Shown here one piece after another: positions 32,655 through 42,575 of a stretch of 42,597 nucleotides of DNA. The number at the start of each line of letters is the position of its first letter. Position 1 is the first letter of the stretch. This DNA is from Candidatus Dietzia intestinigallinarum (GTDB lineage Bacteria > Actinomycetota > Actinomycetes > Mycobacteriales > Mycobacteriaceae): positions 1-42,597 of the forward strand of contig DWWG01000062.1 in NCBI GenBank assembly GCA_019119875.1, given 5' to 3'. The notes under the pieces were generated by a model, which was not told the DNA's origin, searched no databases, and worked only from the letters and a program-made list of their open reading frames with translations. The position numbers were made by a program, and so were the translations under genes.

Positions 32655-33761
32655 TCAGATCCCGTAACGCAGGTCGATGATCGCCGGGATCTCCGAGTCG
32701 GGCAGCAGCTCGTCGGGCTCGGCGACCCGCAGGAAGTCCACGCACGCACGGTCGCGCGAGCTCAGCGAGTAGGGCTGCGACTCGATCGACAGGCCCGTGA
32801 GCTGCCGCAGGCGCCGCACCTCGCCGCGGACGGTGCTCGTGGCCGACGGGTCCTCGTAGAGCGCCTCCGACAGCGCCCGCGCCGACCACGCCTCCCGGGA
32901 GGCCAGCAGGGCGAGCAGTTCGGCCCGCCGGGGCGACAGCGCGATCGAGGTCCCGTCCGCCCTGATCACAGCCGGTTTCCACCCGAGTAGACGGATCTCG
33001 GTGACCGGATTGGAGCGCCCGTCCGGGGCTCCGCCGCGGGTGTGGGTGGAGGGGGCGGTGGCGTCGTCGTCGTGATCTCGGGGGTCTGGCGGGGCGAGCC
33101 CGTCGTGCGGCGAGGGGAGCGCGGCGAGCAGGGATTCGGCCAGGCGCGCGCCGCACCGCACCAGGGCGGCGGTCTGCACCGAGGCGAACCGCAGCGGGTG
33201 GGACACGTCCAGGACCCCGACGATGCGTCCCCGCCGGTCCCGGATCGGGCTGGCGGTGCAGGTCCAGCCGTGGTGCGCGCGGACGTAGTGCTCGCCGGCG
33301 GTGGCGTGGGTGAGCGCGCCGGCCTCCAGCGCCAGCGAGATGCCGTTGGTGCCGATCCCCTGCTCGGACCAGTCCGCGCCCTCGACGAACGCGATCGAAT
33401 CGGCCCGGCGCAACGCCTGTGGGCTGCCCGCGCGCCACAGCACGCGGCCCCGGGTGTCGGCGACGACGACGAGGTGACGCCCCGCCGCCGACGTGTCCGC
33501 CACCGAGCCCACGACATCGGCCACCACCCGGCGCAGCGGCGACGCCCCGCGTGCCGTGGCCACCTCGTCCCGGGACAACACGGTGCGGGGTTCCTGCTGG
33601 TCGGGGGAGATTCCCGCCTTTCCGCTGCGGTGCCACGCGCGCAGCACCCGCGCGTCCAGGCCGGGCGGCGTCCCGCCGGAGAGCGCGATCTCGTGGGCCT
33701 CGATCGAGCGGGCCGCGAAGGCCTTCGGGTCGGAGAACCGCAACGTCTGGTGCAACGACAT
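32655..33761 (-). CDS. GAF-domain transcriptional regulator with a C-terminal winged helix
   Basis: A 368-residue regulator. Residues about 75-195 form an AcoR-type GAF sensor domain (EGADWSEQGIGTNGISLALE, GRIVGVLDVSHPLRF). A His/Asp/Pro-rich linker (215-255) leads to a winged-helix-like domain (about 256-335: SIALSPRRAELLALLASRE, TSTVRGEVRRLRQLTG). It lacks the sigma-54-interaction AAA domain of true AcoR proteins. Start 33761 has GAGGGGG about 6 nt upstream; a GTG at 33767 lies inside that site. It is divergent from the flavin monooxygenase 69 bp away, which it probably controls in response to that enzyme's substrate. Confidence 0.85.
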   Translation of the reverse strand: MSLHQTLRFSDPKAFAARSIEAHEIALSGGTPPGLDARVLRAWHRSGKAGISPDQQEPRTVLSRDEVATARGASPLRRVVADVVGSVADTSAAGRHLVVVADTRGRVLWRAGSPQALRRADSIAFVEGADWSEQGIGTNGISLALEAGALTHATAGEHYVRAHHGWTCTASPIRDRRGRIVGVLDVSHPLRFASVQTAALVRCGARLAESLLAALPSPHDGLAPPDPRDHDDDATAPSTHTRGGAPDGRSNPVTEIRLLGWKPAVIRADGTSIALSPRRAELLALLASREAWSARALSEALYEDPSATSTVRGEVRRLRQLTGLSIESQPYSLSSRDRACVDFLRVAEPDELLPDSEIPAIIDLRYGI

Positions 33762-33830
33762 TGCCACCCCCTCGGGAACACAGTGTGATCTACGTCATGG
33801 AAAACGCTACAGCACAGCGAAGGAGTGGGC
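33762..33830. promoter_or_regulatory. Short divergent promoter region, GAF regulator / monooxygenase
   Basis: Only 69 bp separate the two starts. ACACAGTGTGATC and the dyad TGA-N6-TCA (TGATCTACGTCA) at about 33786-33797 are candidate binding sites; AAGGAG at 33820-33825 is the ribosome site of the monooxygenase. Confidence 0.35.
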
Positions 33831-35648
33831 ATGACACAGACAGTGGAAGCACCCGCACAGGCCGGCGGCGCCGACCGGGCCGTGGATGCGTGGCTGGCCG
33901 GGTTCGGCGAGGCGCTGCGGGCGGGCGACATCGACCGCGCGGCAGACATGTTCGAGGCGGAGGGCTGCTGGCGCGACTTCGTGTCCTTCACCTGGAACCT
34001 GCGGACCCTCGAGGGGCGCGATGAGATCCGGGACATGCTCGAGGTCCAGCTGGCCGCCGTCTCACCTGACGGATGGGCGCTGGCCGAGCCGGCGACCGAG
34101 GCCGACGGGGTGACCGAGGCGTGGATCGATTTCGAGACCGCCGTCGGGCGCGGCTGGGGGCACCTGCGACTGCGTGACGGTCGCGCCTGGACCTTGCTCA
34201 CCACCTTGCAGGAACTCAAGGGGCACGAGGAGAAGAAGGGACGCGACCGCGACAAGGGCGTCGAGCACGTCATCACCCGCGGCCGCCGCACCTGGCTCGA
34301 GCAGAAGATCGAGCGGCAGGAGACGCTCGGCTACACCGAGCAGCCGTACGCCGTGATCATCGGCGGCGGCCAGGGCGGGATCGGCCTCGCGGCGCGGCTC
34401 AAGCGGCTCGGTGTGCCCACGATCGTGGTCGAGAAGAACGAGCGCGCCGGCGACTCGTGGCGCAAGCGCTACAAGTCCCTCCATCTGCACGATCCGGTCT
34501 GGTACGACCACCTGCCCTACATCCCGTTCCCGGACGACTGGCCGGTGTTCCCCGCGAAGGACAAGGTGGGGGACTGGCTGGAGCACTACACGGCGATCAT
34601 GGACCTCGACTACTGGTCGGGCACGCAGTGCCTCGGGGCCGAGTTCGACGAGGCGGCCGGGACGTGGCGGGTCCGGGTCGACCGGCGGGGCGAGGAGGTC
34701 GAGTTGCGGCCGACCCAGCTGATCTTCGCGCTTGGGGTGTCCGGCTACCCCAACATCCCGCACTTCGAGGGCGCCGAGGATTTTGCCGGCGAGCAGTGGC
34801 ACTCGTCGGAGTTCACCGGCGAGGGCGACGTCGAGGGTAAGCGCGCCATCGTGATCGGCTCCAACAACTCGGCCCACGACATCTGCGCCGCGCTGTGGGA
34901 CCACGGCGCGGACGTGACGATGATCCAGCGTTCCTCGACCCACATCTCCCGGAGTGAGTCGCTGATGTCGCTGGCGCTCGGGCCCCTGTACTCGGAGGAG
35001 GCACTCGAGGCCGGCGTGACCACCGAGAAGGCCGACATGCTGTTCGCCTCCTGGCCGTACCGCCTGCTGCCGGACGCGCAGATCCCCGTCTACGAGCAGA
35101 TGGCGGAGCAGGACGCCACCTTCTACGAGGAGCTGCGCGGGGTCGGGTTCGACCTGGACTTCGGGGAGGACGGCTCGGGCCTGTTCCTCAAGTACCTCCG
35201 GCGCGGATCCGGGTACTACATTGACGTCGGCGCCAGCCAACTCCTGATCGACCGCGAGGTGGCGCTCGAGCGCGGGCAGGTCACGCGGATCCTGCCCGAG
35301 GGCGTGGAGATCGACGGCGAGCGCGTGCTGCCGGCCGACCTCATCGTCTACGCCACCGGGTACGGCTCGATGAACCAGTGGTTGGTGGATCTGGTGTCCC
35401 AGGAGGTCGCGGACCGCGTCGGCAAGGTGTGGGGCTACGGCTCGGACACCACCCGCGACCCCGGCCCGTGGGAGGGCGAGCTGCGGAACATGTGGAAGCC
35501 GACCAACGTGGAACAGTTGTGGATCCACGGCGGCAACCTGCACCAGTCCCGCCACTACTCCAAGTACCTCGCGCTGCAGCTCAAGGCACGGATGGAGGGC
35601 GTCCCGACGCCGGTGTACCGGGTCCAGGAGTCTCACCACCCGAGCTGA
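33831..35648 (+). CDS. NTF2-like / flavin monooxygenase fusion protein
   Basis: A 605-residue protein. Residues 1-130 resemble an NTF2/SnoaL-like domain (VDAWLAGFGEALRAGDIDRA; ending in WTLLTTLQELKGHE). A charged linker leads to the flavoprotein part, with FAD motif IIGGGQGGIGLAARLKRLG at about 177-195 and KSLHLHDPVWYDHLPYIPFP. The second dinucleotide site is IVIGSNNSAHDIC at about 340-352, where the usual GxGxxG/A is replaced by GSNNSA. C-terminal DLIVYATGYGSMNQW is the FMO-type ATG box. It probably hydroxylates or Baeyer-Villiger-oxidises an organic compound. AAGGAG precedes the ATG by 5 nt. Divergent from a GAF regulator that is its likely controller. Confidence 0.88.
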   Translation: MTQTVEAPAQAGGADRAVDAWLAGFGEALRAGDIDRAADMFEAEGCWRDFVSFTWNLRTLEGRDEIRDMLEVQLAAVSPDGWALAEPATEADGVTEAWIDFETAVGRGWGHLRLRDGRAWTLLTTLQELKGHEEKKGRDRDKGVEHVITRGRRTWLEQKIERQETLGYTEQPYAVIIGGGQGGIGLAARLKRLGVPTIVVEKNERAGDSWRKRYKSLHLHDPVWYDHLPYIPFPDDWPVFPAKDKVGDWLEHYTAIMDLDYWSGTQCLGAEFDEAAGTWRVRVDRRGEEVELRPTQLIFALGVSGYPNIPHFEGAEDFAGEQWHSSEFTGEGDVEGKRAIVIGSNNSAHDICAALWDHGADVTMIQRSSTHISRSESLMSLALGPLYSEEALEAGVTTEKADMLFASWPYRLLPDAQIPVYEQMAEQDATFYEELRGVGFDLDFGEDGSGLFLKYLRRGSGYYIDVGASQLLIDREVALERGQVTRILPEGVEIDGERVLPADLIVYATGYGSMNQWLVDLVSQEVADRVGKVWGYGSDTTRDPGPWEGELRNMWKPTNVEQLWIHGGNLHQSRHYSKYLALQLKARMEGVPTPVYRVQESHHPS

Positions 35649-35699
35649 CGTACTGCTGCTGTTGCACGGCTGCTGACGCCCGGCTGCCGACGCCGAAAT

Positions 35700-35743
35700 G
35701 GGCCGCGGCCCCTGACCAGTTTCCTGATCAGGGGCCGCGGCCC
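35700..35743. terminator. Bidirectional terminator between the monooxygenase and the Fe-S reductase
   Basis: A perfect 16-bp inverted repeat (35700-35715 with 35728-35743, GGGCCGCGGCCCCTGA type), 12-nt loop, between convergent stops at 35648 and 35769. Confidence 0.85.
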
Positions 35744-35768
35744 TTGCGCTGTGCGCGTGACTCTTGGG

Positions 35769-38700
35769 TCAGAGCCCGTAGCCACCAGCCTTCTTCGCGC
35801 GGGGGATCGCGCTACCCGACTTGGGCTTGGCCGGCGCATCCTCGGCGGGCTTGTCCGTCTCGGGCTTTGCGTCAGCCTCCGGCTTGGCGTCGGCCTCGGT
35901 TGCCGGAGTCTCGGCCGGCTTCTCCGCGGGGGCATCGGCGGCCGGAGCGGCAGCGGCAGCGGCCGGAGCCGACGCCTTGGCCGCGCCCGGGGCCTTAGCG
36001 GAGCCACCGAGTGCCTTGGCACCACCCGGAGCCTTGGCGCCGCTCTTCAGCGAGAGTCCGCCCTCCTTCGGAGCAGCCGGTGCGGACTCCGCCGGCTTGT
36101 CGGCCGAAGCGTCAGCCGACTCCGCCGGCTTCTCCTCGGGAGCATCGGTGGCCGAAGCGGCACCCGCACCGGCGGCGGCAGCACCCGCACCGGCAGCGGC
36201 AGCGGCAGCGGCCGGAGCCGACGCCTTAGCCGCGCCCGGGGCCTTCGCGGAGCCACCGAGTGCCTTGGCACCACCCGGAGCCTTCGCGCCGCCCTTGAGC
36301 GAGAGCCCGCCCGACTTCGGGGCGGCGGTGGAGTCGCCGGTCGTGGCCGGGCCCGAGCCCTCGGCTGCGTCGCGGGTCTCCTCGGTACGCTCGGCGTCCT
36401 TGACCTCGGACTGGGCCTCGGCAGCGGAGGCACCGCCCGGGGCCTTGGCGCCGCCGAGCGCCTTCGCGCCACCCGGAGCCTTGGCTCCACCGGGAGCCTT
36501 GGCGCCGCCCTTGAGCGAGAGTCCGCCGGACTTGGGAGCGCCCTTCGAGTCCGCGACCGACGCGCCCGCAGCAGCGGCACTGACCGCACCGGCGGTGCCG
36601 GCGGCCGCGACCTCGGCACCGTCACCCTTGTCGGTCACCTCGTTGTCCGGGGCCGCCTCGGCCGGAGCGGACGCCGCAGCCTTCTCGGCCTCGGCGGCAT
36701 CGCGCTCTGCCTGCTCGGCATCCTTCTGCGCCTGGGTCTTCTCGCGCTTGGGCGTCTCGATCCAGGACGCCTCGCGCGGCTCGGGCAGGCCACCGTCGCG
36801 GGTGACCGACTCCAGCAGCAGCTGGGCCACGTCCACGACCTCGACCTGGCCCTCCTGCTCGGTGCCGTCGGTCTGGGCGGTGGTGCCGTCCGAGAGCATC
36901 ACGCGGCAGAACGGGCAGCCCGTGGCGATCTTCTTGGGCGAGGTGGACAGCGCCTCGTCGACACGGTCGACGTTGATGCGCTTACCGATCGTCTCCTCCA
37001 TCCACATGCGCGCGCCACCGGCGCCACAGCACATGGAGCGCTGCCCGTGACGGGGCATCTCCTTGAGGGTCACGCCCGAGCCGTCCATGAGCTCACGCGG
37101 CGCCTCGTACACCTGGTTGTGGCGGCCGAGGTAGCACGGGTCGTGGTAGGTGACGGTGCCGTCGATCGGGGCCACGGGCACCAGGCGCTTGTCCCGCACG
37201 AGGCGGTTGAGCAGCTGGGTGTGGTGGACCACCTGGTAGTCGCCACCGAGCTCGCCGTACTCGTTCTTGAGCGCGTTGAGGCAGTGGGCACAGGTCACGA
37301 CGACCTTGCGCTGCGAGGTGGGAACGCCGTCGAAGGCGTTGTTCATCGTCTCGATGTTCTGCTCGGCGAGCATCTGGAACAGGAACTCGTTGCCCGCGCG
37401 GCGAGCGGAGTCACCGGTACAGGTCTCGCCTTGGCCCAGCACCGCGAACTTCACGCCGGCGGTGTGCAGCAGGGTCGCCACGGCCTGCGTGGTCTTCTTG
37501 GCGCGGTCCTCGAAGGCACCGGCACAGCCGACCCAGAACAGGTACTCGGTGTCGGAGAAGTCCTCGATGTCCGAGCCGATCACCGGGATGTCGAAGTCGA
37601 GCGAGTTCATCCACTCGTCACGGCCGGAGTTGTTCTGGCCCCACGGGTTGCCCTTGTTCTCGAGGTTCTTGAACAGGCCGGCGAGCTCGGTCGGGAACTC
37701 CGACTCGATGAGCACCTGGTAGCGGCGCATGTCGACGAAGTGGTCGACGTGCTCGATGTCCACCGGGCACTGCTCGACACACGCGCCACAGGTGGTGCAG
37801 GACCACAGTGCCTCGGGGTCGATGATGCCGGCCAGGGTCGGGTCCTCGGAAACGTCGGCGGTGGTCCCACCGACCAGCGGACGCTGCGCCTCGATGCGGG
37901 CGGCCTCCGGGATCTTGGCCAGCTTGGCCTCGTCCGGGTTGCCGTCGGCGTCGACCAAGCCGGTCTCCTCGCCCATGGTGGTCTTGCCACCGGCAAGCAG
38001 GTACGGGGCCTTGGCGGCACCGTGGTCGCGCAGCGCCATCATCATGAGCTTGGGGCTCAGCGGCTTACCGGTGTTCCAGGCGGGGCACTGCTCCTGGCAG
38101 CGGCCACACTCGGTACAGGTGGAGAAGTCCAGCCAGCCCTTCCACGAGAAGTCCTCGATGGCGCCGGCGCCGAGGACGGGCTCGAAGTCCTCGTCCTCCT
38201 CGGTCTTGGCCTCGATCTTCTCCATGGTCAGCGCTTCGCCGTCCATGGTCATGGGCTTGAGTGCACCCAGCGCGGTGCGGCCGTCGGCCTCGCGCTTGAA
38301 ATAGATGTTGAAGAACGCGGAGAAGCGGTGCCAGGCCACGCCCCAGGTGATGTTGCGGCCCACGACGTACAGCCAGACCATGCCGGTGAGCAGCTTGACC
38401 AGCGCGAAGATCGACACCATGATCTCGTTGGCCGGTAGGATCGTCGAGAGCGGTCCGGAGACCCAGTCGGTCGCCCAGTGCCAGTGATATCCGTCGGCCT
38501 CGAGCAGCGAGAGCTTGCCGGCCTTGACGAAGATCATGCCCAGGCCCTCGAGGAGCACAACAGCCTCGACGAAGTAGGCGGCCTTGCGGTCCGAGCCGGT
38601 GAAGCGGTTGATGCCGCGACGCTGGTTGATCTGGCGGATGATGATCAGCACGGTGATGCCGATGACGGTGCCCAGGCCCAGGAACTCGTCGATCGCGTGC

Positions 38701-39035
38701 CACCACGCCTGATCAGAGAGCCACGGCCAGCCGCCGCGCGGATTGAACGTCTGGATGTACGCCTCGAACCAGACGATCGAGCCCAGCAGGAAGCCCACCA
38801 TGACGAACCAGTGGAAGAAGCCCACCGAGCGTTTGCGGGCCATCCGCGTGTGGGCCGCCACCTCGACGATGACGTTCTTCAGTCGCGAGAAGACCGGACC
38901 GAAGCGGTTGAAGCCGTCCTTCTGGCCGAGCATGATGCTCCGCACCATCCGGGAGACCCCGCCGATGAATGAAGCCCAGCAGATCAAACTGAGCAGGACG
39001 CCTATCGTCCCTAGTGTGATGGTCACGCCTGACAT
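35769..39035 (-). CDS. Membrane Fe-S reductase (HdrD-like, Rv0338c family) with a long low-complexity tail
   Basis: A 1088-residue membrane-bound redox protein. Residues 1-245 hold about five helices in a nitrate-reductase-gamma-like arrangement (helices near 5-25, 73-92, 120-135, 155-172, 205-226). Two 4Fe-4S motifs follow: CTECGRCQEQCP at 307-318 and CTTCGACVEQCP at 413-424. Two CCG domains of the heterodisulfide-reductase D type have Cys at 504, 539, 582, 585 and at 634, CCGAGG 669-674, 707, 710. From about 762 to the end is an Ala/Lys/Gly/Pro-rich tail with three copies of a GGLSLKGGAKAPGGAKA-type unit. It passes electrons between the quinone pool and a cytosolic thiol or other acceptor by inference. 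Upstream of aspC as in M. tuberculosis, with two genes inserted. Confidence 0.92.
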   Translation of the reverse strand: MSGVTITLGTIGVLLSLICWASFIGGVSRMVRSIMLGQKDGFNRFGPVFSRLKNVIVEVAAHTRMARKRSVGFFHWFVMVGFLLGSIVWFEAYIQTFNPRGGWPWLSDQAWWHAIDEFLGLGTVIGITVLIIIRQINQRRGINRFTGSDRKAAYFVEAVVLLEGLGMIFVKAGKLSLLEADGYHWHWATDWVSGPLSTILPANEIMVSIFALVKLLTGMVWLYVVGRNITWGVAWHRFSAFFNIYFKREADGRTALGALKPMTMDGEALTMEKIEAKTEEDEDFEPVLGAGAIEDFSWKGWLDFSTCTECGRCQEQCPAWNTGKPLSPKLMMMALRDHGAAKAPYLLAGGKTTMGEETGLVDADGNPDEAKLAKIPEAARIEAQRPLVGGTTADVSEDPTLAGIIDPEALWSCTTCGACVEQCPVDIEHVDHFVDMRRYQVLIESEFPTELAGLFKNLENKGNPWGQNNSGRDEWMNSLDFDIPVIGSDIEDFSDTEYLFWVGCAGAFEDRAKKTTQAVATLLHTAGVKFAVLGQGETCTGDSARRAGNEFLFQMLAEQNIETMNNAFDGVPTSQRKVVVTCAHCLNALKNEYGELGGDYQVVHHTQLLNRLVRDKRLVPVAPIDGTVTYHDPCYLGRHNQVYEAPRELMDGSGVTLKEMPRHGQRSMCCGAGGARMWMEETIGKRINVDRVDEALSTSPKKIATGCPFCRVMLSDGTTAQTDGTEQEGQVEVVDVAQLLLESVTRDGGLPEPREASWIETPKREKTQAQKDAEQAERDAAEAEKAAASAPAEAAPDNEVTDKGDGAEVAAAGTAGAVSAAAAGASVADSKGAPKSGGLSLKGGAKAPGGAKAPGGAKALGGAKAPGGASAAEAQSEVKDAERTEETRDAAEGSGPATTGDSTAAPKSGGLSLKGGAKAPGGAKALGGSAKAPGAAKASAPAAAAAAAGAGAAAAGAGAASATDAPEEKPAESADASADKPAESAPAAPKEGGLSLKSGAKAPGGAKALGGSAKAPGAAKASAPAAAAAAPAADAPAEKPAETPATEADAKPEADAKPETDKPAEDAPAKPKSGSAIPRAKKAGGYGL
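35948..36540 (-). repeat. Tandem 249-bp duplication plus a third partial copy in the Fe-S reductase tail
   Basis: The segments 35948-36071 and 36197-36320 are nearly identical, offset by 249 bp (83 codons, in frame). A partial third copy lies at about 36452-36538. They encode the GGLSLK...GGAKAPGGAKALGG units. Confidence 0.85.
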
Positions 39036-39067
39036 GGTTCGCGGCCTTTCGTCGCACTTCTCGACGT

Positions 39068-39100
39068 ACGGGCGCCTGGGTTAGGCACGGCGGCGCCCGT
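39068..39100. promoter_or_regulatory. Leader dyad of the Fe-S reductase
   Basis: ACGGGCGCC (39068-39076) and GGCGCCCGT (39092-39100) are perfect inverted repeats around a 15-nt loop with TTAGGCAC, 33 bp before the start at 39035. It could be a leader hairpin or an operator. Confidence 0.4.
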
Positions 39101-39120
39101 CGACAGTGTTGGTGTCAAAG

Positions 39121-39164
39121 GTAAGGCACGAGGGCCCCGTTCCACGAGTTCAGGGCTCCCTTAC
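39121..39164 (-). terminator. Hairpin region between the protease and the Fe-S reductase
   Basis: GTAAGG (39121-39126) pairs with CCTTAC (39159-39164), with additional inner GAG/GGCCC pairing and bulges. It lies 60-105 nt past the protease stop, so it may end that transcript. The stem is imperfect. Confidence 0.35.
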
Positions 39165-39209
39165 TTAAGAGTTCCCGACTCGCGGACGGGGCCCGCGCGG
39201 TTAACGGTG

Positions 39210-39239
39210 TTTCAGTTGATGCGCTTTCAGTTGGTGCGC
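39210..39239. repeat. 15-bp tandem duplication over the protease stop
   Basis: TTTCAGTTGATGCGC (39210-39224) and TTTCAGTTGGTGCGC (39225-39239). The second copy holds the stop used; the first gives a second in-frame TGA five codons later. Confidence 0.9.
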
Positions 39240-40876
39240 AGGGTCAGTCCCTCGTGCGCGGCCAGCACGTCCTCGATCGGCACGGCCGACAGTCGCGGGG
39301 TGAACCCGGCCGCCTTCGCCACGGCGTCGGCGTTGGCGCAGGTCCCGGTGTCGGCGACGTTGGAGGCGCTGGAGATGCCCAGGGCCCGGTCGCCGGAGAA
39401 CACCACGCCGCCGCTGTCGCCGGGCAGGGCGCACAGGTCGACGGTGAACGCGCCGTCGATGGTGCGTGAGCCGGCCACATCGATGTTGGCGTCGACCTGC
39501 GAGATGGTGCCGCACGAGAAGCCCGTACGGAAGCCCGTCTTGCAGGCCTTCTGTCCCACGACGGGGGCCGCGGTCCCGATGATCGGCTGGGTGGCGTCAC
39601 GGTCGGTGCCCACCAGGTTGGAGGCGAATCGCGCGGCGGCGTCGTCGTCGACCTCGATCAGGGCGGTGTCGATGCCGTCCCGCTTCACGCCGGCCATGGT
39701 GCCGAACTCCTCGCCGTCGGCGAAGGCCGCGCGCGTGCCGTCCTCGCCGGCGCAGTGGGCGGCGGTGATGACGACCGGCTTGCCGTTCAGCTCACCGTTG
39801 AATCCGGTCGAGCACTCGAGCACGCCGCCGGGGACGCGCACCATGTAGCCGGTGCCGCCCACGACGGGGCCGTCCGGCGCGGCGGCCTCATGCCCGCCGA
39901 GGCGGGACTGGCCCTGCGGCGCGGGCTGCGGGTCGGGGTTGGGGACGGTCTCGTTCATGCCCTCGATGATCGAGCCGGTGCCCGGCGTCATGCCGGACAG
40001 CAGGTCGACGACCGTGCGCAGCGGACCCTCGGGGATGATTCCGGCGTCGTTGAGCAGGGCCAGGCTGCCGAGCGAGCCGCCGTCGCCGCCGGGCAGGGTC
40101 GCGCCGCCGGTGCCGGTGCCTGCACCCCCGGTGCCCTCGCGGGTCGTGGCGGGGGTGAGCCCCTCGACGGTGGGCTCGCCGCCGTCCGAGCCGGTCTCGC
40201 CGCCCTGGCTGCCGAACGGCGCCATGTCGTTGGCGGGGCTGGGGGCCTCGGTCATGTCGACCTCGGCGAGGTCGGCCAGGCGGGAGTCGAGGTTGCCGAG
40301 GGTCGCGGCGTCGCCGCCGCGGGTGGTGACGACGACGGCGTTGCGCGTCGGATCGATCCGGATGCCGGTGACGAGTTCCCTCATGTCCTCGGGCATGCCG
40401 TCCACGATCTTGCCGACCTGACGTTCACGGGCCTCGAGCTCATGTGTGGTCAACGCCACGTCCTGGATCGTGAATCCGGCCCCGGTGGCCTCGTCGCGGA
40501 GTGCGTCTCCGGTCTCTCCTGGGAGGACGCCCACGACGCCGTTGCCGTCGTCGTCGATCCACACGCCGCCGAACGCCTCGCGGAACTCGTCCTGCCACCC
40601 GGGGCGGAGCTCGGACAGGCGCTGGCCGATGCCGGCCTGATCCAGGAACTCCTCGGGCGTGAGGCCGAGATCGCGCTGCAGTGCCTCGACGAGCGACGTC
40701 AGCTGGGGTCCCAGCGCCTCGGCGAGGGAGGGGAGGGTGGCCGCTGCGGCGGCGCCGACGGCCGCGGGGGTCTCGCCTGCAGCGGGGGCAGGGGCGGGCT
40801 GGGCGCCGGCGGGCGTCGCGCTGACGACGAGAGCCGCGGCCGCGCCGAGGGCGGCGAGCTTGGAGGAGATACGCAT
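39227..40876 (-). CDS. Secreted chymotrypsin-fold serine protease with a long pro-region
   Basis: A 549-residue secreted protease. A signal peptide (about 1-25, ending AGA-Q) is followed by a pro-region that looks like the alpha-lytic protease prodomain (LTPEEFLDQAGIGQRLSELR; FGGVWIDDDG; HELEARERQVGKIVDG). A Gly/Thr-rich linker (about 225-330) follows. The S1-type catalytic domain has His374 (VITAAHC), Asp403 (GIDTALIEV) and Ser488 (LPGDSGGVVF). Cys pairs at about 355/375, 445/455 and 482/513 match streptogrisin disulfides. The ATG at 40876 has GGAAGG eight nt upstream. It is divergent from gdhA. The target is unknown; self-cleavage of the pro-region is expected. Confidence 0.93.
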   Translation of the reverse strand: MRISSKLAALGAAAALVVSATPAGAQPAPAPAAGETPAAVGAAAAATLPSLAEALGPQLTSLVEALQRDLGLTPEEFLDQAGIGQRLSELRPGWQDEFREAFGGVWIDDDGNGVVGVLPGETGDALRDEATGAGFTIQDVALTTHELEARERQVGKIVDGMPEDMRELVTGIRIDPTRNAVVVTTRGGDAATLGNLDSRLADLAEVDMTEAPSPANDMAPFGSQGGETGSDGGEPTVEGLTPATTREGTGGAGTGTGGATLPGGDGGSLGSLALLNDAGIIPEGPLRTVVDLLSGMTPGTGSIIEGMNETVPNPDPQPAPQGQSRLGGHEAAAPDGPVVGGTGYMVRVPGGVLECSTGFNGELNGKPVVITAAHCAGEDGTRAAFADGEEFGTMAGVKRDGIDTALIEVDDDAAARFASNLVGTDRDATQPIIGTAAPVVGQKACKTGFRTGFSCGTISQVDANIDVAGSRTIDGAFTVDLCALPGDSGGVVFSGDRALGISSASNVADTGTCANADAVAKAAGFTPRLSAVPIEDVLAAHEGLTLRTN

Positions 40877-40943
40877 GGTGGCCTTCCGTGATGCACGGGT
40901 GAGCGACTGGGAGGTCGATCGGTCGCGAGCAAGATTACGGCGC

Positions 40944-41026
40944 TGTGATTAGTGAGTCCAGTGTGACACGTGTGATTAGTGGGATTCGTGAGGGAAATTC
41001 TCAGAAGAGGCTGAGTCGGAGAATTT
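40944..41026. promoter_or_regulatory. Repeats in the protease/gdhA divergent region
   Basis: TGTGATTAGTG occurs twice (40944-40954, 40971-40981), 27 bp apart, around GTGACACGTGTGA. Further on, AAATTCTC (40995-41002) and GAGAATTT (41019-41026) form an inverted repeat. Both could be regulator sites for either gene; which regulator is unknown. Confidence 0.45.
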
Positions 41027-41042
41027 GGTCTTTGGGCGCTAG

Positions 41043-42476
<1,434 letters not shown>

Positions 42477-42575
42477 TCTGCAGGCCGCCCGCCTGACCTG
42501 CCGGGCCGGTCTCTGGAGGTCCGGCTGACCGCGCGAGTCCCGGTGCCCCACCGGGCCACCAGCATGACGACGACG

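Noticed and set aside
35751..38438. An 895-residue plus-strand frame opposite the Fe-S reductase
   Set aside because: It mirrors a GC-rich real gene with clear Fe-S motifs; its own sequence is a low-complexity Arg/Gly/Leu/His product without any recognisable domain.
39079..39092. TTAGGCACGG as a second iron box before the Fe-S reductase
   Set aside because: Only one half-site; there is no ACCTAA arm at the right distance.
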